Positions 1-12,410 are shown, counted from the stretch's first letter. The stretch: DNA of 64,000 nucleotides from Daldinia sp. FL1419 (GCA_025201765.1 MU623359.1:248001-312000), one strand, 5' to 3'. Numbers and translations: made by a program. Notes: generated from the sequence alone by a model not told the origin.

Positions 1-1
1 C

Positions 2-1254
2 ACGAAGGGATTGAACGGTGTATTGTCCATAGGCAGTCGAAATGATCCAGCCAACTTTGAGATTATCTGGGAGGTCGGAACCGACACAATGATGGAGGTT
101 GTAAGGAAGCGAATTGCGGCACTTCCTAAACCCCCACCAGACGAGGACATTTATATTTATACGGACCAGGTATACTGGAAGCAACCCCCAAAGCCGATAA
201 AACATTTCCCTGTGGCAGAGCTCGGAAGAGGAGGGTTTGGCAAGGTCATGAAAACAATTGACTCGTACACTGGTGGCGTTATGGCTGTCAAGAAACTGTT
301 TCGACCGATGGACGATCGATCAAATGATTGGATAGATACGTTGGTAACTGCCCGAGATCGAGAAGTCTGTAAGTATCCCCCCTTCTACTCTCCTCCTAAC
401 ACTCCTCTTAGCCTTATTCTCCTTCCCCTTCCCCTTTTCTTTTCCGCAAGACTAAGCCCCCGGTACTACGTACAAAGGGATTGCTAAATCATGGGATAGT
501 TTTGCTTTCGAAGCTCAAGCACGGCCACATTGTAGAATACCTTGGGTCGCAAGGTTGGGATACCGGAGTAGTAGAGATATTCATGCCCATGAAACGAGGA
601 ACATTAGCTCAGTTTGTGCGCAAATATCCGTCGTACAGCGACGTACAGAAAACTGGGAATGTCGTTCTGCTACAGATGTTATCGGCTCTCGACTACCTCG
701 ACTATCACAGGCTTATACATCGAGACGTGAAGCCGGAGAACATCCTTTACGACGTAAAACGTGTCAACGGCGAAGAGCATGAGGTTTTCCAACTTGCAGA
801 CTTTGGCCTGTCGGTTCTCCAGGACTTGGGACGGAGCTTTGCTGGTACTAAACCATTTATGGCTCCTGAAGTATACGATGGAGCTAGACAACAGACGCCC
901 AAGGTGGATATATGGTCTTTGTATGCGACCATGTTGTGGGTTTACAACGAAGGACTGTTCCGCCACAGGGTAGAAAGCGGCCGACTAGACCGACACTCCT
1001 ACGCCAGCGCGGCCATTCTCAACATCGCTTCCACCAGCAAGGACTTGAGGTACCTGCGAAGTATGGCGATTTACGACCCGTCGCTTCGGGCTTCGGCTGC
1101 CCAGATGCTGACCGGACTTAAGAGGCAAGATCTGATGACTAGCAAGGCTCCCGGGCCGATGCACTCTTATAGTGAATGGATGCAGAGTGTTAAGGCGGGG
1201 AAAAGCACGTACAGTTCTTATCTTACGCAAATTATGGAACAGCCGTTTTATTGA
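2..1254 (+). CDS. Ser/Thr protein kinase, 5' end outside the window
   Basis: This is a canonical eukaryotic protein kinase. The frame is open from base 2, so the N-terminus lies upstream of the window. Exons are 2..368 and 500..1254; the intron 369..499 has donor GTAAGTATCC and acceptor GATAG and joins in frame. The domain is complete: glycine loop GRGGFGKV, AVKK lysine, catalytic loop HRDVKPEN, DFG in LADFGLS, and APE in FMAPEV. The segment before the kinase resembles the end of an FHA-like region, but too little is visible to say so. A C-terminal tail of about 60 residues follows the domain. The substrate is unknown. The gene converges on TRM10. The kinase call is secure; the subfamily is open. 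Confidence 0.9.
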
Positions 1255-1722
1255 GGTTGTTTCATCAACTCTGAATCCGGGTAGCCCCAGAGGTAGCTGA
1301 TTTTTAGGTATCTGTTAGGGACCCCCTGAGGGGAGGAACTCGTTATGTCCATCTTTATACCCCCTTTATATAGAGATACCTATAGTTCAGAATAATCATA
1401 GAAGCACAAGTTAAAGAGGCAACGGGCCGCTGGAATATCTCAATGATTACGAAAGAGCAACGCACATGTTCGCTATGGCATACGCCTTAGCCTTCTAAGG
1501 TTCTATCCGAATATCTGCACACGTAAGAACATGGTGACTTAGGCTTGGGGCATTTGATATACTTGAGGACAATACCTTCCTAGTACTTTGGGGCCGTTTG
1601 AGGGGAAATATCGACCCAGAGCCTCTAGCAACGGCCATGAATATATATCATAGGAAGGGCATTATGCTGACTAGTGGGGCTGATCTGCCAGGCAGGATAA
1701 TTAGTCAAGTATATTATTCCGG
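1255..1722. other. Convergent intergenic region
   Basis: This region lies between the 3' ends of the kinase and TRM10. It presumably holds both 3' UTRs and polyadenylation sites. I see no gene, repeat or RNA in it. Confidence 0.6.
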
Positions 1723-3087
1723 TCAGCTGAGGGCATCGTCGGCGGGGTTTTCTACTTCTAGTACTGCCTCCCGCTCGTCTGGTGGCGCCGACCATCGTTG
1801 TTGACTTAGCGAATTCTTTTCGAGGCCGTCTTCAGCATTGTCTCCCTCTGCTCGAATAGCGCTCTGGCGGTCCTGGTCTTCTTCCCGCGTAATCTCGGAT
1901 TCGTCGTGATCTGCATCGGGAGCGTTTTCGTCTTCCTTTAGCTTCCCCCCTTTTCGCATGGGAATGACGTTCATGAAAGCAGTTCCCCAGTCACCAGTTT
2001 CCAGCCATTGGAGGATGATTTCCATGACGTGGTTCGTAGCGAGGATGTGGCGGCTTTGCATGACCATGTATTGGCCAATGGGTAGCTTTGCTGTCCGGAC
2101 GTTTTTGCTTCGTGCGATTTTGTAGCATAGCCCCTTTTCGCGATTCTTGTCGATTATACCACCAATAACGTAGCAGGTGTTAGGCTCTAGACGATCGAGC
2201 GTATAGGGCGAATCAGCAGTCAGGTAAACAATTGACTTGTCTACATCGTCGGCCTCAGGCTCTACGATTGGAGTACCCTTTTGCTTCTTTTTAGAGTCCT
2301 GATTAACACCAGAAAATGTAACTGAATCTTGGCCGTTGCCCTTGGCGAGCAAGTCAATTACAGTACCACCAGACGGGCCTGCCATTATCTCCTTAGCCTT
2401 GGAAGCGGCTTCGATAAAGTCACCTTCTAGGAAATGGACATTCTTCCAACCCTTGAACTGGTTTTGAAGGATGGTTTCATGTCGTTCCTTCATCTGGCCA
2501 CCGTACGAGCTGATGAACATATGAACGGGGTATTGGGCGTTCTTGTTGTCGGAGTAGCATCGAGTGATTTGATTTGACAAGGAGGGCAATTCCTTTCCCA
2601 TCATATACTTTTCGAATTGGCAGTCGAATATAACGGAGATGGGTACTTTGGTGGCGGACTTGGGCTGTTTTTTGGACGGCTCTTGGAATACGGGTTCTCT
2701 TCCCTCGGCGGCGGCGGCAGCTATCTCGGCTTCTCTTTCTCGTCGCTTCTTTTCCTGTTTTTCGTGGCGCTTCTCTTTACGCAGAACTTTCTTTTCTTGC
2801 TTCTTTTCCTCCCACAGTTTTTGACGTTTCAATTTTCGTTGTTGGTTCTTGGACAATTTCGGCACAGTATTTTCATCGGCAGCCTCTTTAAGCCCTTCGT
2901 CGTCGTGGTCGCCTTCCTCGTTACTGTCTTCCGGGGAAGGTCGCTTGACGCCGCGTTTTTCGGAATTGTCCGCGATGACTTCTGTTGTCGCATTCATATT
3001 TTCTTGCGATTGGCTCTCGGTGTTATTATTGATAGCTAGTTCTATTGTGTCGTTATTTTTTGCGACAGCCTCTGTGGTTTCCGCCAT
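1723..3087 (-). CDS. TRM10: tRNA (guanine-N1)-methyltransferase Trm10
   Basis: This intronless 454-aa protein matches Trm10, the SPOUT-fold enzyme that methylates N1 of guanine 9 in tRNAs using S-adenosylmethionine. The N-terminal third is acidic, then very Lys/Glu/Arg-rich (KNQQRKLKRQ and after), the usual RNA-binding extension. The catalytic domain runs from about residue 150 (ISVIFDCQFEKYM) through IVYLTADSP and YVIGGIIDKNREKG to the conserved end LPIGQYMVM and VMEIILQWLETGDW. The C-terminal 70 residues are acidic and variable. The start at 3087 gives the family's usual length. The gene is divergent from MSH2, with 526 bp between the starts. Confidence 0.95.
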   Translation of the reverse strand: MAETTEAVAKNNDTIELAINNNTESQSQENMNATTEVIADNSEKRGVKRPSPEDSNEEGDHDDEGLKEAADENTVPKLSKNQQRKLKRQKLWEEKKQEKKVLRKEKRHEKQEKKRREREAEIAAAAAEGREPVFQEPSKKQPKSATKVPISVIFDCQFEKYMMGKELPSLSNQITRCYSDNKNAQYPVHMFISSYGGQMKERHETILQNQFKGWKNVHFLEGDFIEAASKAKEIMAGPSGGTVIDLLAKGNGQDSVTFSGVNQDSKKKQKGTPIVEPEADDVDKSIVYLTADSPYTLDRLEPNTCYVIGGIIDKNREKGLCYKIARSKNVRTAKLPIGQYMVMQSRHILATNHVMEIILQWLETGDWGTAFMNVIPMRKGGKLKEDENAPDADHDESEITREEDQDRQSAIRAEGDNAEDGLEKNSLSQQRWSAPPDEREAVLEVENPADDALS

Positions 3088-3613
3088 TATTTTTTACAAC
3101 GCCTTGGAAATCTTTGAAGCTTCTGTGGTGGGGCGCTGAAAAAGTTGAATTGGGAGCTTGAAGCAAGAATACAACCCCGCGGTGTTACAAAAAAAAAAAA
3201 AAAAACTTGGGAAAAAGCTCAAAGGTACCTTTAGAACATTTTGAGGGGGCGCAATGACCTCTTTTTAGGCCATACAGTAGCTCAGCTGTAACAGGGATAA
3301 CAGAGCAAGAGCTTAGGTACATCAGGTATATTAGATACATTTTAGCGCGTTCCGTCGCGTCATACAGCTTTAATTGATTTTCTTGGACGCGACTTGGGGA
3401 CTCGGACCCCTAAAAAGTTAGTGCCTTTTTTTCCATGCCTTTACTCTCTCTTCTCTCCCTACGTCAATTCAAAGTGAGACAATCAGAATAACCTTTACTA
3501 CTTTGTATAACCCAAAGAATGTAATAAGAGTCCTTGGCTGGATTAACTATTTAACTATTTATTCCCCTGTTTCTTTTAAATCAAAGTGAAGACTAGGAAT
3601 TGAATACTTCAGC
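3088..3613. promoter_or_regulatory. Divergent promoter region, TRM10 / MSH2
   Basis: This 526-bp region separates the start codons of two divergently transcribed genes, so it must hold both promoters and 5' leaders. A poly-A run of 17 lies near 3188-3204 and pyrimidine-rich tracts near 3426-3460. No clear TATA box was identified. Confidence 0.6.
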
Positions 3614-6444
3614 ATGTCTTCTCGACCCGAGTTAAAGGTATAGTCTTATAGTCGAAACCTACCTACCTATTTATAACCTGGTGCTGATTAAATTGGTTAT
3701 AGGTCGACGATGAACACGGATTCATACGTTATTTCAAATCATTACCACACGTAGGCGACGAGACCGTGAGGATATTCGACCGAGGTGACTGGTACACCGC
3801 CCACGGCCAAGATGCAAACTTCATCGCGAGAACCGTCTACAAAACGACATCTGTTGTGCGACAATTAGGTCGGAATGATGCGAGTGGCTTACCGTCTGTT
3901 ACCATGACAGTCACTGTTTTTAGACAATTCCTTCGAGAAGCCCTCTTCAAGCTTGGAAAACGTATCGAGATATATGCTAGTAGCGGTGGCCGAATGAACT
4001 GGAAGGTTGTCAAACAAGCCTCGCCAGGTAACTTGCAAGACGTAGAGGAAGAGCTTGGTGGGCAGTTCGAGTCTGCACCTATGATACTAGCCGTCAAGAT
4101 TTCAACTAAAACTACCGAAGCAAGGAGCGTAGGCGTTTGCTTTGCTGACGCTAGCGTTCGAGAGCTCGGGGTGAGCGAGTTTCTCGACAATGACCTATAC
4201 TCTAACTTCGAGGCTCTTCTTATCCAACTTGGAGTTAAGGAATGCCTGATCCAAATTGATAAGGCTGAGAAAGATAAAGACCCTGACTTAGCCAAGCTTA
4301 AGCAGATTATCGACAGCTGTGGAGTTGCTATAGCTGAAAGGCCGACTGGTGATTTTGGGACGAAAGATATCGAGCAAGATCTTGCCCGGTTGTTAAAGGA
4401 TGAGAGATCCGCAACTCTGCTCCCACAAACTGATCTCAAGTTGGCAATGGGGTCCGCGGCAGCACTGATCAAATATCTTGCTGTCCTCCAAGACCCATCC
4501 AACTTTGGTCAGTACCAGCTCTACCAACATGATTTATCACATTTTATGAAACTCGATGCTGCCGCTCTCAAGGCCCTCAATCTAATGCCCGGCGCAAGGG
4601 ATGGCGCTAAAACGATGAGTTTGTACGGATTGCTTAACCACTGCAAGACTCCTGTTGGTAGCCGACTATTGTCACAATGGTTAAAACAACCTTTAATGAA
4701 TAGGGACGAAATCGAAAAGCGTCAGCAGTTAGTCGAGGCTTTTGTTAATGACACGGAACTGCGCCAAACCATGCAAGAGGAACATCTCAAGTCGGTACCG
4801 GACCTCTACCGGCTAGCCAAAAAGTTCCAACGAAACAAGGCAAATTTAGAAGACGTTGTCCGAGCCTACCAAGTCGTTATTCGCTTGCCCGGGTTTTTGG
4901 GAACGCTAGAGGGCGTAATGGACGAGAAGTACAAAGATCCATTGGACGAGGCGTATACTAACAAATTAAGGGAGCTTTCCGATAGTCTCGGAAAGCTCGC
5001 CGACATGGTGGAAACGACTGTCGATCTTGATGCCCTTGATAATCACGAGTTCATTATTAAGCCCGAGTTCGATGATAACTTGCGCATTGTGCGAAGAAAA
5101 CTCGACAAGCTCAGATCAAATATGGATAGCGAATTCCGAAAAGCGGCAGATGATCTGAATCAGGAAGAAAACAAGAAGATATTCCTTGAGAACCACAAAT
5201 CTCACGGTTGGTGCATGCGACTAACGAGAAACGAAGCTGGATGTATCCGCAACAATTCTCATTATCAGGAGTGTTCCACGCAGAAGAACGGCGTGTATTT
5301 CACCACAAGGGCGCTCCAATCATATCGTCGGGAGTTCGATCAACTATCTCAAACCTACGACAGAACACAACATGGTTTGGTGAACGAGGTCGTAAGTGTT
5401 GCTGCCTCTTACTGTCCAGTACTAGAGCAGCTCGCTGGCGTTTTAGCTCATCTGGATGTCATCGTATCTTTTGCGCACTGTTCAGTCCACGCACCCACAT
5501 CTTATGTTCGTCCTACTATTCACCCCCGAGGGGAGGGATCTACAGTTCTAAAAGAGGCCCGTCATCCGTGTATGGAAATGCAAGATGACATCCAATTTAT
5601 CACCAACGATGTTGAACTCCGCCGCGGCGAATCCTCTTTCTTAATCATCACGGGACCTAACATGGGCGGTAAATCAACGTACATTAGGCAGATTGGCGTT
5701 ATTGCCTTGATGGCACAGATCGGGTGCTTCGTCCCGTGCACGGAGGCGGAGATCACCATCTTCGATTCCATACTCGCGCGTGTCGGTGCCAGCGATTCGC
5801 AACTCAAGGGTGTCTCGACATTCATGGCGGAGATGTTGGAGACGGCAAACATCCTCAAGTCAGCTACGGCCGAATCACTCATCATAATCGACGAGTTGGG
5901 CCGTGGTACGTCGACATACGACGGTTTCGGATTGGCCTGGGCCATCAGCGAGCATATCGTTAAAGAAATCGGCTGCTCCGCCATGTTTGCTACGCATTTC
6001 CACGAGCTAACAGCGCTCGCTGACCAACACCCGCAAGTCCGTAACCTGCATGTGACGGCGCATATATCGTCGAGCGGTCAGGGTGTCGATAAACGCGAGG
6101 TCACGCTGCTGTACAAGGTGGAACCTGGCATTTGCGACCAGTCGTTTGGTATCCACGTCGCGGAGCTGGTACGGTTCCCAGACAAGGTGGTGCGCATGGC
6201 GAAGCGCAAGGCGGACGAATTAGAAGACTTCACGGCCAAGCACGAGAATGCGCTGCAAAGCTACGATAAGGAAGACGTAGAAGAAGGAAGCGCTATGCTG
6301 AAGAAGGTGCTAGTTCGCTGGAAAGAAGAAGTCAAGGGCGGCAGCATGACGAAGGAGGAAATGGTTGGCCGTCTAAGAGAGCTAGTCAAGGAGGACAAAA
6401 AGCTCCTGGCGAATCCGTTTTTCACCGCCGTAAAGGCACTATGA
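3614..6444 (+). CDS. MSH2: DNA mismatch repair ATPase MSH2
   Basis: This is MSH2, the common subunit of MutS-alpha and MutS-beta, which recognises mismatches and small loops in the nucleus. Exon 1 (3614..3637) encodes only eight residues (MSSRPELK); intron 3638..3702; exon 2 is 3703..6444. The spliced product is 921 aa, the usual family length. N-terminal mismatch-binding and connector domains are followed by the lever/clamp region, and then the ATPase: Walker A GPNMGGKST near residue 660, Walker B IIIDELGRGTSTYDG near 735, and the FATHFHEL motif. The tiny first exon is supported by a GTATAG donor, a TTATAG acceptor and the continuous VDDEHGFIRYF sequence. TRM10 lies divergently upstream. Confidence 0.97.
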
Positions 6445-7013
6445 TGCTCGATAGGAGGAATGTAATGGCTTGTACTTGTTGGGAAATCATGACGGCTGGG
6501 CTCGGGTCGGCGTCCGGGATCGGGCGAGGGTAATTCAGGGACCTATAGATTGGCTTGCAGGTAGGTAGGCTGGATTTACTGGCGTCACATAGTCAGTTTC
6601 TAGCAGAGCTCGGGTAGATAAATATTAAATAATCGACTACCTAGTAATTGGTTTGTTCATGGGCGATTCCATATAGCATAAGGTTTTATGTCGCGGTTTC
6701 GGAGTAATATGATATATTGGCGCATCGCAGTCAAAGGTACTGGCCGTCAATTCCATCTACTCCGGATAATATTGACTTTTGTTAAATATGATAAATAGGT
6801 ATGTATTTTGATTTCATTAGCGAGAGCGGGTGACAGCTAGTTAAGGAGACCAGCGAAAAAAAAACAAAAAAAAACAAAACAAAAAAACACCAAGATCCAA
6901 CATTTCACCTAAACATCACATCCATCTATATACAAATAGGCGTAGTCTCTCCCACGCACCCTTGGAGTAGCGTCTTTTTTGATAATGTATATCCCTGACT
7001 CGCACAGCTACGT
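6445..7013. other. Convergent intergenic region
   Basis: This lies between the 3' ends of MSH2 and the peroxiredoxin. It is AT-rich with an A-rich tract near 6856-6886. No gene is seen. Confidence 0.5.
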
Positions 7014-7906
7014 CTAACCTAGGACCTTGTCGGCCATGGAAACTAAATCATTGTCAATATTTATCATAAGAGATCGAATTATAGAGACATGTCTACTCAC
7101 CGTTGGTTCCGGTGTTATCCGGCTCGACGTGGATGGACTTGACCTTGCCGTCCTCGACAACCAAGGCGTAGCGCTTGCCCCGCATGCCGCCGAAGATGGC
7201 CGGGGCGTCGAAGCCCAGGTCCAGGGCCTTGGTGAATTCGCCGGCCGGATCGGCTAGGAATCGGATCTACGTGGGAGATTAGCAACTAGAGGTATATATC
7301 ATGTATACCTAGGTAGGTATGAATGGACTTACGCCAGATTCGTGTGTAGGATCAAGTTGGTCGGCCCATGCCTTCATGCTGCTAACAGTTAGCCAACCGC
7401 TCTCCGACTTATTTTCTCTCGGTCTTCCGTGTAAATTAGACGTATAAGCGTATAAGCGTATACGCGTATGATATACCATCCTCCTCATCCGCACCCAAAT
7501 CACCCCCGGGCCAACAAAAAACCCCCCCAGAAAAACCCGCACGGGCAACTTACACAAAAGCATCGTTAACACTAACAACAAACACCCTGCCCGCGTCCCT
7601 CAGCTTCGGGCTCTGGATATAGCTCGGGACATGTTTCTCCGAGCACGCGCCGGAGAAGGCAGCGGGCACGCCAACAATGACTCCATTCGCCGTCGTGAAT
7701 TCCTTCGCCAGGTTCACCTTGTTGCCGGGGGACCCTTCCTGCAAAACCTCGAGGTCGGGGATCGCGTCGCCGACTTTGACAAACGCCCGCGGCGTGCCGT
7801 GGAATTGCCGCGCCGCCGCCGCCGCCGCCGAGAATCGGATGGGAGAGGACGCGGGGGCGGACGACAGAGCGCTGGGCCCGCGGCGCAGGGCGAGCCGGAA
7901 TGCCAT
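7014..7906 (-). CDS. Mitochondrial-type peroxiredoxin (Prx5/PMP20 class)
   Basis: This is a thiol peroxidase that reduces hydrogen peroxide and organic hydroperoxides. Four exons on the minus strand (7554..7906, 7333..7378, 7101..7266, 7014..7042) join in frame to give 197 aa. The first 38 residues are Ala/Ser/Arg-rich with RQFHGTPR, a probable mitochondrial targeting peptide. The thioredoxin-fold domain has VPAAFSGACSEKHVPSY, where Cys88 is the likely peroxidatic cysteine, then VVSVNDAFVMKAWADQL, ADPAGEFTKAL and FGGMRGKRYAL. The residues after the active Cys match the type-II/Asp f 3 class. The splice sites (GTAAGT, GTAAGT, GTGAGT donors) support the model. Mitochondrial location is inferred from the N-terminus only. 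Confidence 0.93.
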
Positions 7907-9216
7907 TGTTGCTGGGTAGGAAGGGGAGGGATCTGATAGCTTAGCTTGGTCGTAGTGTAGCTGGGGTAGTAGCTATACGGAGTCTTTATCCTGCAGGGGA
8001 TATGCGTAAGTAAGTAAATAAGTGCGTTTATTTCTAAATGCTTTGCTTTGCTTTGCCTTGCTTTGCTTGTGTCTTTTCTCGTCTATCCACGATCCCAACA
8101 AGAATCGGCGGGGTACAAACAAACAAACAAATAAGACCAGAAAAAAAAGGGACCGGTCTCGAGCTTAGGTACTTATTATAAACCTACCTATAATATAAAT
8201 AATTGCAATAACGTATCGCGGCTAAGTGCGAAAGATGGAGAAAAAGAGTTGGCTGTCCGTGATATTGAAAAGGGAGAGAATGCCGGGTATTGTAGCGATA
8301 TTGTAGCGGGTTATTCTACGCAAAAATATGCGCTAGAGTGCACACTAATAGACGCGGGAGCGGGAGCTATGACGTGAAGCTACATGCATTCTTTCTAATA
8401 TCTAGGTAGGTCCATAGGTACTAAGTATGGACCTATCTATGTACCTCGCACAGTTTCCTCCGACGTCGGTCTCGCACGGTATCCGCCAGCTAAGAAATAC
8501 CCCGTAGTCCATCTTTAAATTCCACCAATTCTGCCTAAAGTTACACTATATGCGCTTGCAATCTCGGTTTACACTGTGCTCGCTATATACCTAGCTACCT
8601 AACCTAGGTAGGTAGGTAGGTAGTAGTTACCACTTGGTACATAATGGCACCGGGCGATACTTCGCGGCGGCTATTATAGGCACATCTATATCTACGGGGA
8701 AGATCAACTCCCAAAGCAAATCAAAAGGCAAATATTCCATAACGAACAATCAAATGCCACCAACGTAGCCAGTTGATAAAATGCTATATTATCGTTCCAA
8801 GGACTCCCGCTCAAATGTAGATAGAGAGAATCCTTGGGGGGGATATATGTGTGCGTGTAATAAAGAGTCCATACTATGTAATATTTCTTGCTAATCGGGA
8901 TGAGAGCCATAGACTGTATTTGGAATACATTCTTCGTGGAATTGAAAAATAACAAGTTAATTGGCAATAAAGCAATCGTAGCCCCGTTCCAAACTCCGGC
9001 CATGGTCACCCTCTATCTATCGATGCCCTTACACGCACGCACGCACGCACGCACACACGCACACACGCACATACGGTACAATTTATCCGCGAGAACTCGC
9101 CCCGCCCGCTCCCGGAGCACTGCTCTTTAGGTCCACGTTAAACGTCCATCGTCCTAAAAAGGGGGACAAAAAAAAAGAGGCGGTTAGTCAGCTGGTTCGA
9201 GGGCGGACCGTGTAGT
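7907..9216. other. Intergenic region with simple repeats
   Basis: This is upstream of the peroxiredoxin and downstream of the RBR ligase. It holds CTTTG pentanucleotide repeats (8041-8066), an ACAA/CAAA run near 8118-8132, TAGG repeats near 8602-8621 and an ACGC/ACAC microsatellite at 9031-9072. No gene is seen. Confidence 0.6.
9031..9072. repeat. (ACGC)n/(ACAC)n microsatellite
   Basis: Imperfect ACGC and ACAC units are repeated over about 42 bp in noncoding DNA 3' of the RBR ligase. Confidence 0.85.
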
Positions 9217-10864
9217 TTAGAATCGGAGGTATTCCATCTTATGCTCACCATTAGCTAAGTTGTCTGCTGTATCCTCCAATAGAATAACCCTCCGGCGGTT
9301 ACAGTATGCTGTCTTATCCATAATATCAACCTTGAGCTTAGGCGCCGATAGCTCCGAAATAGGCTTTTCGAACATCTCTGATAACGCTTCGACCGCAAGT
9401 TCAAGATCCTTTTGGTTGTCCTCGAAGATCTCCGTTAAGTTGTTCCGAGCCAGGTAGAAGGCGAACGCATAAGTCCACTTCAGGGTTTGGCGACATGTTT
9501 GCAACGCCTGCGCCGCCGAGTTCAAGTATTGAACTTCGATCCACGACATGCCCGATGCAGTCTGCAATTGTACCATCTTCCTCTCCGTTTTCTGGTAAGC
9601 ATCCCTGTCTAGACGTGCCGACTGCTCGTGGTTCGCGTATCGGTTATAGTAATGCAAGTACCTCTCTAGAGATACTCGTGATCGTGCTTGGGCGTCGCGA
9701 GCCTCCGTACCGCTCTTCTCTTCGAATCGGTTGCAATTATACCAACTGGTGCCATGTTCTGACCATAAACCCATGCACATCCAGCAAAATTCGTGCTTAC
9801 ATTTGCGGCATGTCATGTGGTTACAACCCCCATTCTTCTCAATCGTAGAGTTACACTTGGGACATTCCTTGGTGTTGGCGGATATCCAATTCGCAGTCTC
9901 GCTATCATCTGCGCACTTCTTAAGCCACCTTTTAACAAGTTCGCATGGTGCTGGCTGATGGTCACTCAGTATGCAGCCGAAACAAAATCTGTTGCCACAG
10001 GCACAAGCAACCGTCGGAACAACTTTGTCCAAGTCCTTTTTCTTGATGCCGCACTCGACAGCGTTCTCGCAGTCGGGAGCGGGGCACCACTTAAGAGAGT
10101 CCCTATCCTCAACATATGTACGATTAAGCAGCTCCTGGTATCGACCGGCTAGTTCCGTTGTGACTAACAAATCTAGGGATCGAGCGTCGATAATACGATG
10201 GCAGCCCTCGGCAGGACATTGGATACGGGCGGCCTCGCCTTCTTCGCGGATCTTCTGTGTCAGATAGTGTCGATAACAGTCGACGCAGTAGCGGTGGCCG
10301 CACTTCATAGCGAAACTAAGAAGTCCCTCTTCATCTTCGCAACATATATCACAAGCAAAACCCGGTATGACTTCCAGTCTGGGCGGGGCGGAGGAACTGG
10401 GACCTAGACCGGCTGCCTCCAGAACTTTGACTGGGTTATCCATATAATCCTCGATTAAGCGTTCTTTATTCCATCGGAAGTGACGCAGTAGGATAGCAGC
10501 GTCTTCCTTCCCCATTTCCAAAATCATGTTAACCTCGTCAATCATTTCTTCTTGCTGGTGTTCAATATCGTATGGCGTGTATACTTTGTAACCAACGTCA
10601 AACGACACGCCCTTCTTCTTATGGGACTTTTGCGAAGGGATTCCGGGAATGTCGTCGGGTTCATCATCGAATACATCGAAGTCTAATATGTAAAAATGTT
10701 AGTCGTCGGTGATTGTACGTTAAGGATCACGTTCGGAAAGCGACACGATAAGAAACAGTGTAAGACATACCCTCGGCACCCGATAAGTCATCATTGTCGG
10801 TGTCGTCTTGCATGATGTCATCTCCACTAGAAATAGTCGAGACGAAATCCTCATCCGAATCCAT
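9217..10864 (-). CDS. Ariadne-type RBR E3 ubiquitin ligase
   Basis: This is an RBR ligase of the Ariadne/HHARI class, which passes ubiquitin from an E2 to its own cysteine and then to substrate. Exon 1 (10771..10864) encodes the acidic start MDSDEDFVSTISS typical of fungal Ariadne proteins; exon 2 is 9217..10682; the spliced product is 519 aa. Domains in order: a UBA-like segment, RING1 from about residue 142 (CDICCEDEEG...CGHRYCVDC), IBR (CACGNRFCFGC), and RING2 (CPKCNSTIEKNGGCNHMTC) with the expected catalytic Cys near residue 318. The C-terminal Ariadne domain begins near RYLHYYNRYANHEQSA. All zinc ligands that I checked are present. Confidence 0.95.
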
Positions 10865-11705
10865 GCCGGTGATCGGAGTTTGGGGTTCTGTGTCCGCAGC
10901 AGCTACTGAGGCGAGGATTCGTTTAGCAGGAAGGGTTTCGGAAGTTTCCGAAGAGATCTTCGCCTCAGCGGCTTTCCGCTTCCTCGTTGTTGGAGGAATC
11001 TTGTCGGTTTGTGATGTTGGCTTTGGAATGCTCGCCGCCGACGAGCCTCGGGGGTTGAATATTGAAGGCTGCTCAAAAGCACGACGTACAACGGTAGAAA
11101 GAGGTTACTAGTACTCGGCCCTTCTCGAGAATTCGGATAATGAGGAACGGCCCGCGCGTCGACGTTTGCTTATTCAGGTACCGTTTACAGTCGTCCGTTT
11201 ACGAGTTTGCAGGTCAGACAAGCAGACGCTAATAAGTGGTAGTTCAATCTAGACGGAGAAATGTAAGCATAAATTAAAAATTAGATGAAAAGAGCGATGA
11301 CAAAAAGACAGGAAAACAAATAAAACCGACAGAAAAAGAAAGAAAGGCAGGGCAAGGCAGCGGACGTTGTAACAGCGTAGCGAGGAGGTGACCTAGTCAG
11401 CTGAATAGGATGATGGATAGGAGGGGTTCATATAGATTGATTCGGTTGGAACGACTAGTATGACCAGAATCCGGAATGCAAAGATTGAATTTTGTATGCG
11501 ACCTGACGTGAGAATACGTACAGAGTGCTTCGGTCGTAAAATAGAAGCCGGACGGGGGAATCTCTTCGTTGTACCTTTTTCAACTGATGAAGTAACGAGA
11601 GTGACGAACACTAAAAGGTTTAAATGTTGAGCCGAAGTTGAAGTGCCATAAAATCGGGTTCGGAATGTAGAATTAAGGTAAGTGCGTGTAATAAGCGTCC
11701 CTTAA

Positions 11706-11741
11706 GGGCGTCCAGGGTGTCCAGGGTGTCCAGGGCGTCCC
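11706..11741. repeat. 9-bp tandem repeat, four copies
   Basis: Four consecutive units GGGCGTCCA, GGGTGTCCA, GGGTGTCCA and GGGCGTCCC lie in noncoding DNA. They differ only at the fourth and last bases. Confidence 0.9.
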
Positions 11742-12327
11742 AGGCGTCTAACCTAAGCATTAAGCGTAAAGCGTTAAGCGTTGGCACCGTTGCAGTTGCA
11801 CGTTCTACATAGTAAGTAAGTTGGTGGCAGGTTGGCAGCTGCTGCTGGCTGCTGCTGGCCGATGCCCGTTGCTGGTTTGTTCTAATAAGTCGCCATCGGT
11901 GGGTCAGAGTCGCACTGCTTTTTAGGTACACTTGCCTGTTAGCCTGCCCGCCAGCCCGCCCGCCAGCGTAGGTAAGCAAGGGTTTGGAAGTTCGACATAT
12001 TAGTCAACCTACAACGCCGGCAGTCGCGGGTTTCTGACGCAACTCGCAGCCAGCGCTGGTCCCACATATGTTGGACGCGCTAGGTACCTAGGTACCTATG
12101 TACACTATATAGATACTTGGCCTCAGGTAGTCCACTCTTCCATCCCTGCCAGCTGGTCCGCCTTCGCGCCTTTCATGTCAGGAATAGAGTAATATGCCCG
12201 TTATTTACTTACCTCGATTATGAAAACCAAAAATTGCCCTACCAGTATTAAGAGCACTATCACGTGATTAAACCGGCTTCAAAAAGGAAGCCAAATGAGG
12301 TGATATTTGATAAAATAGTAACAAACC

Positions 12328-12410
12328 CAAATAGTGAATGGGATTGATTCGAACAAAGGACTTATAACATTTCCAACCCCAATAACCAAATCAATCTCAT
12401 TCGCTATTTG
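12328..12410 (+). repeat. 22-bp inverted repeat with 39-nt loop
   Basis: The arms 12328-12349 and 12389-12410 are inverted copies that differ at two positions. Read as plus-strand RNA, both differences become G-U pairs, so all 22 positions pair; as minus-strand RNA they would be A-C mismatches. The left arm/loop junction contains a minus-strand GTTCGAATC, which matches the RNA polymerase III B box. No flanking duplication is visible. It could be a structured RNA, a small-RNA precursor or a worn MITE. Confidence 0.6.

Noticed and set aside
2617..3039. 140-codon plus-strand ORF
   Set aside because: It is antisense to the Lys/Glu-rich N-terminus of TRM10; its Phe/Leu-rich composition is the expected shadow.
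3837..4502. 221-codon minus-strand ORF
   Set aside because: Antisense shadow of MSH2; no domain recognisable.
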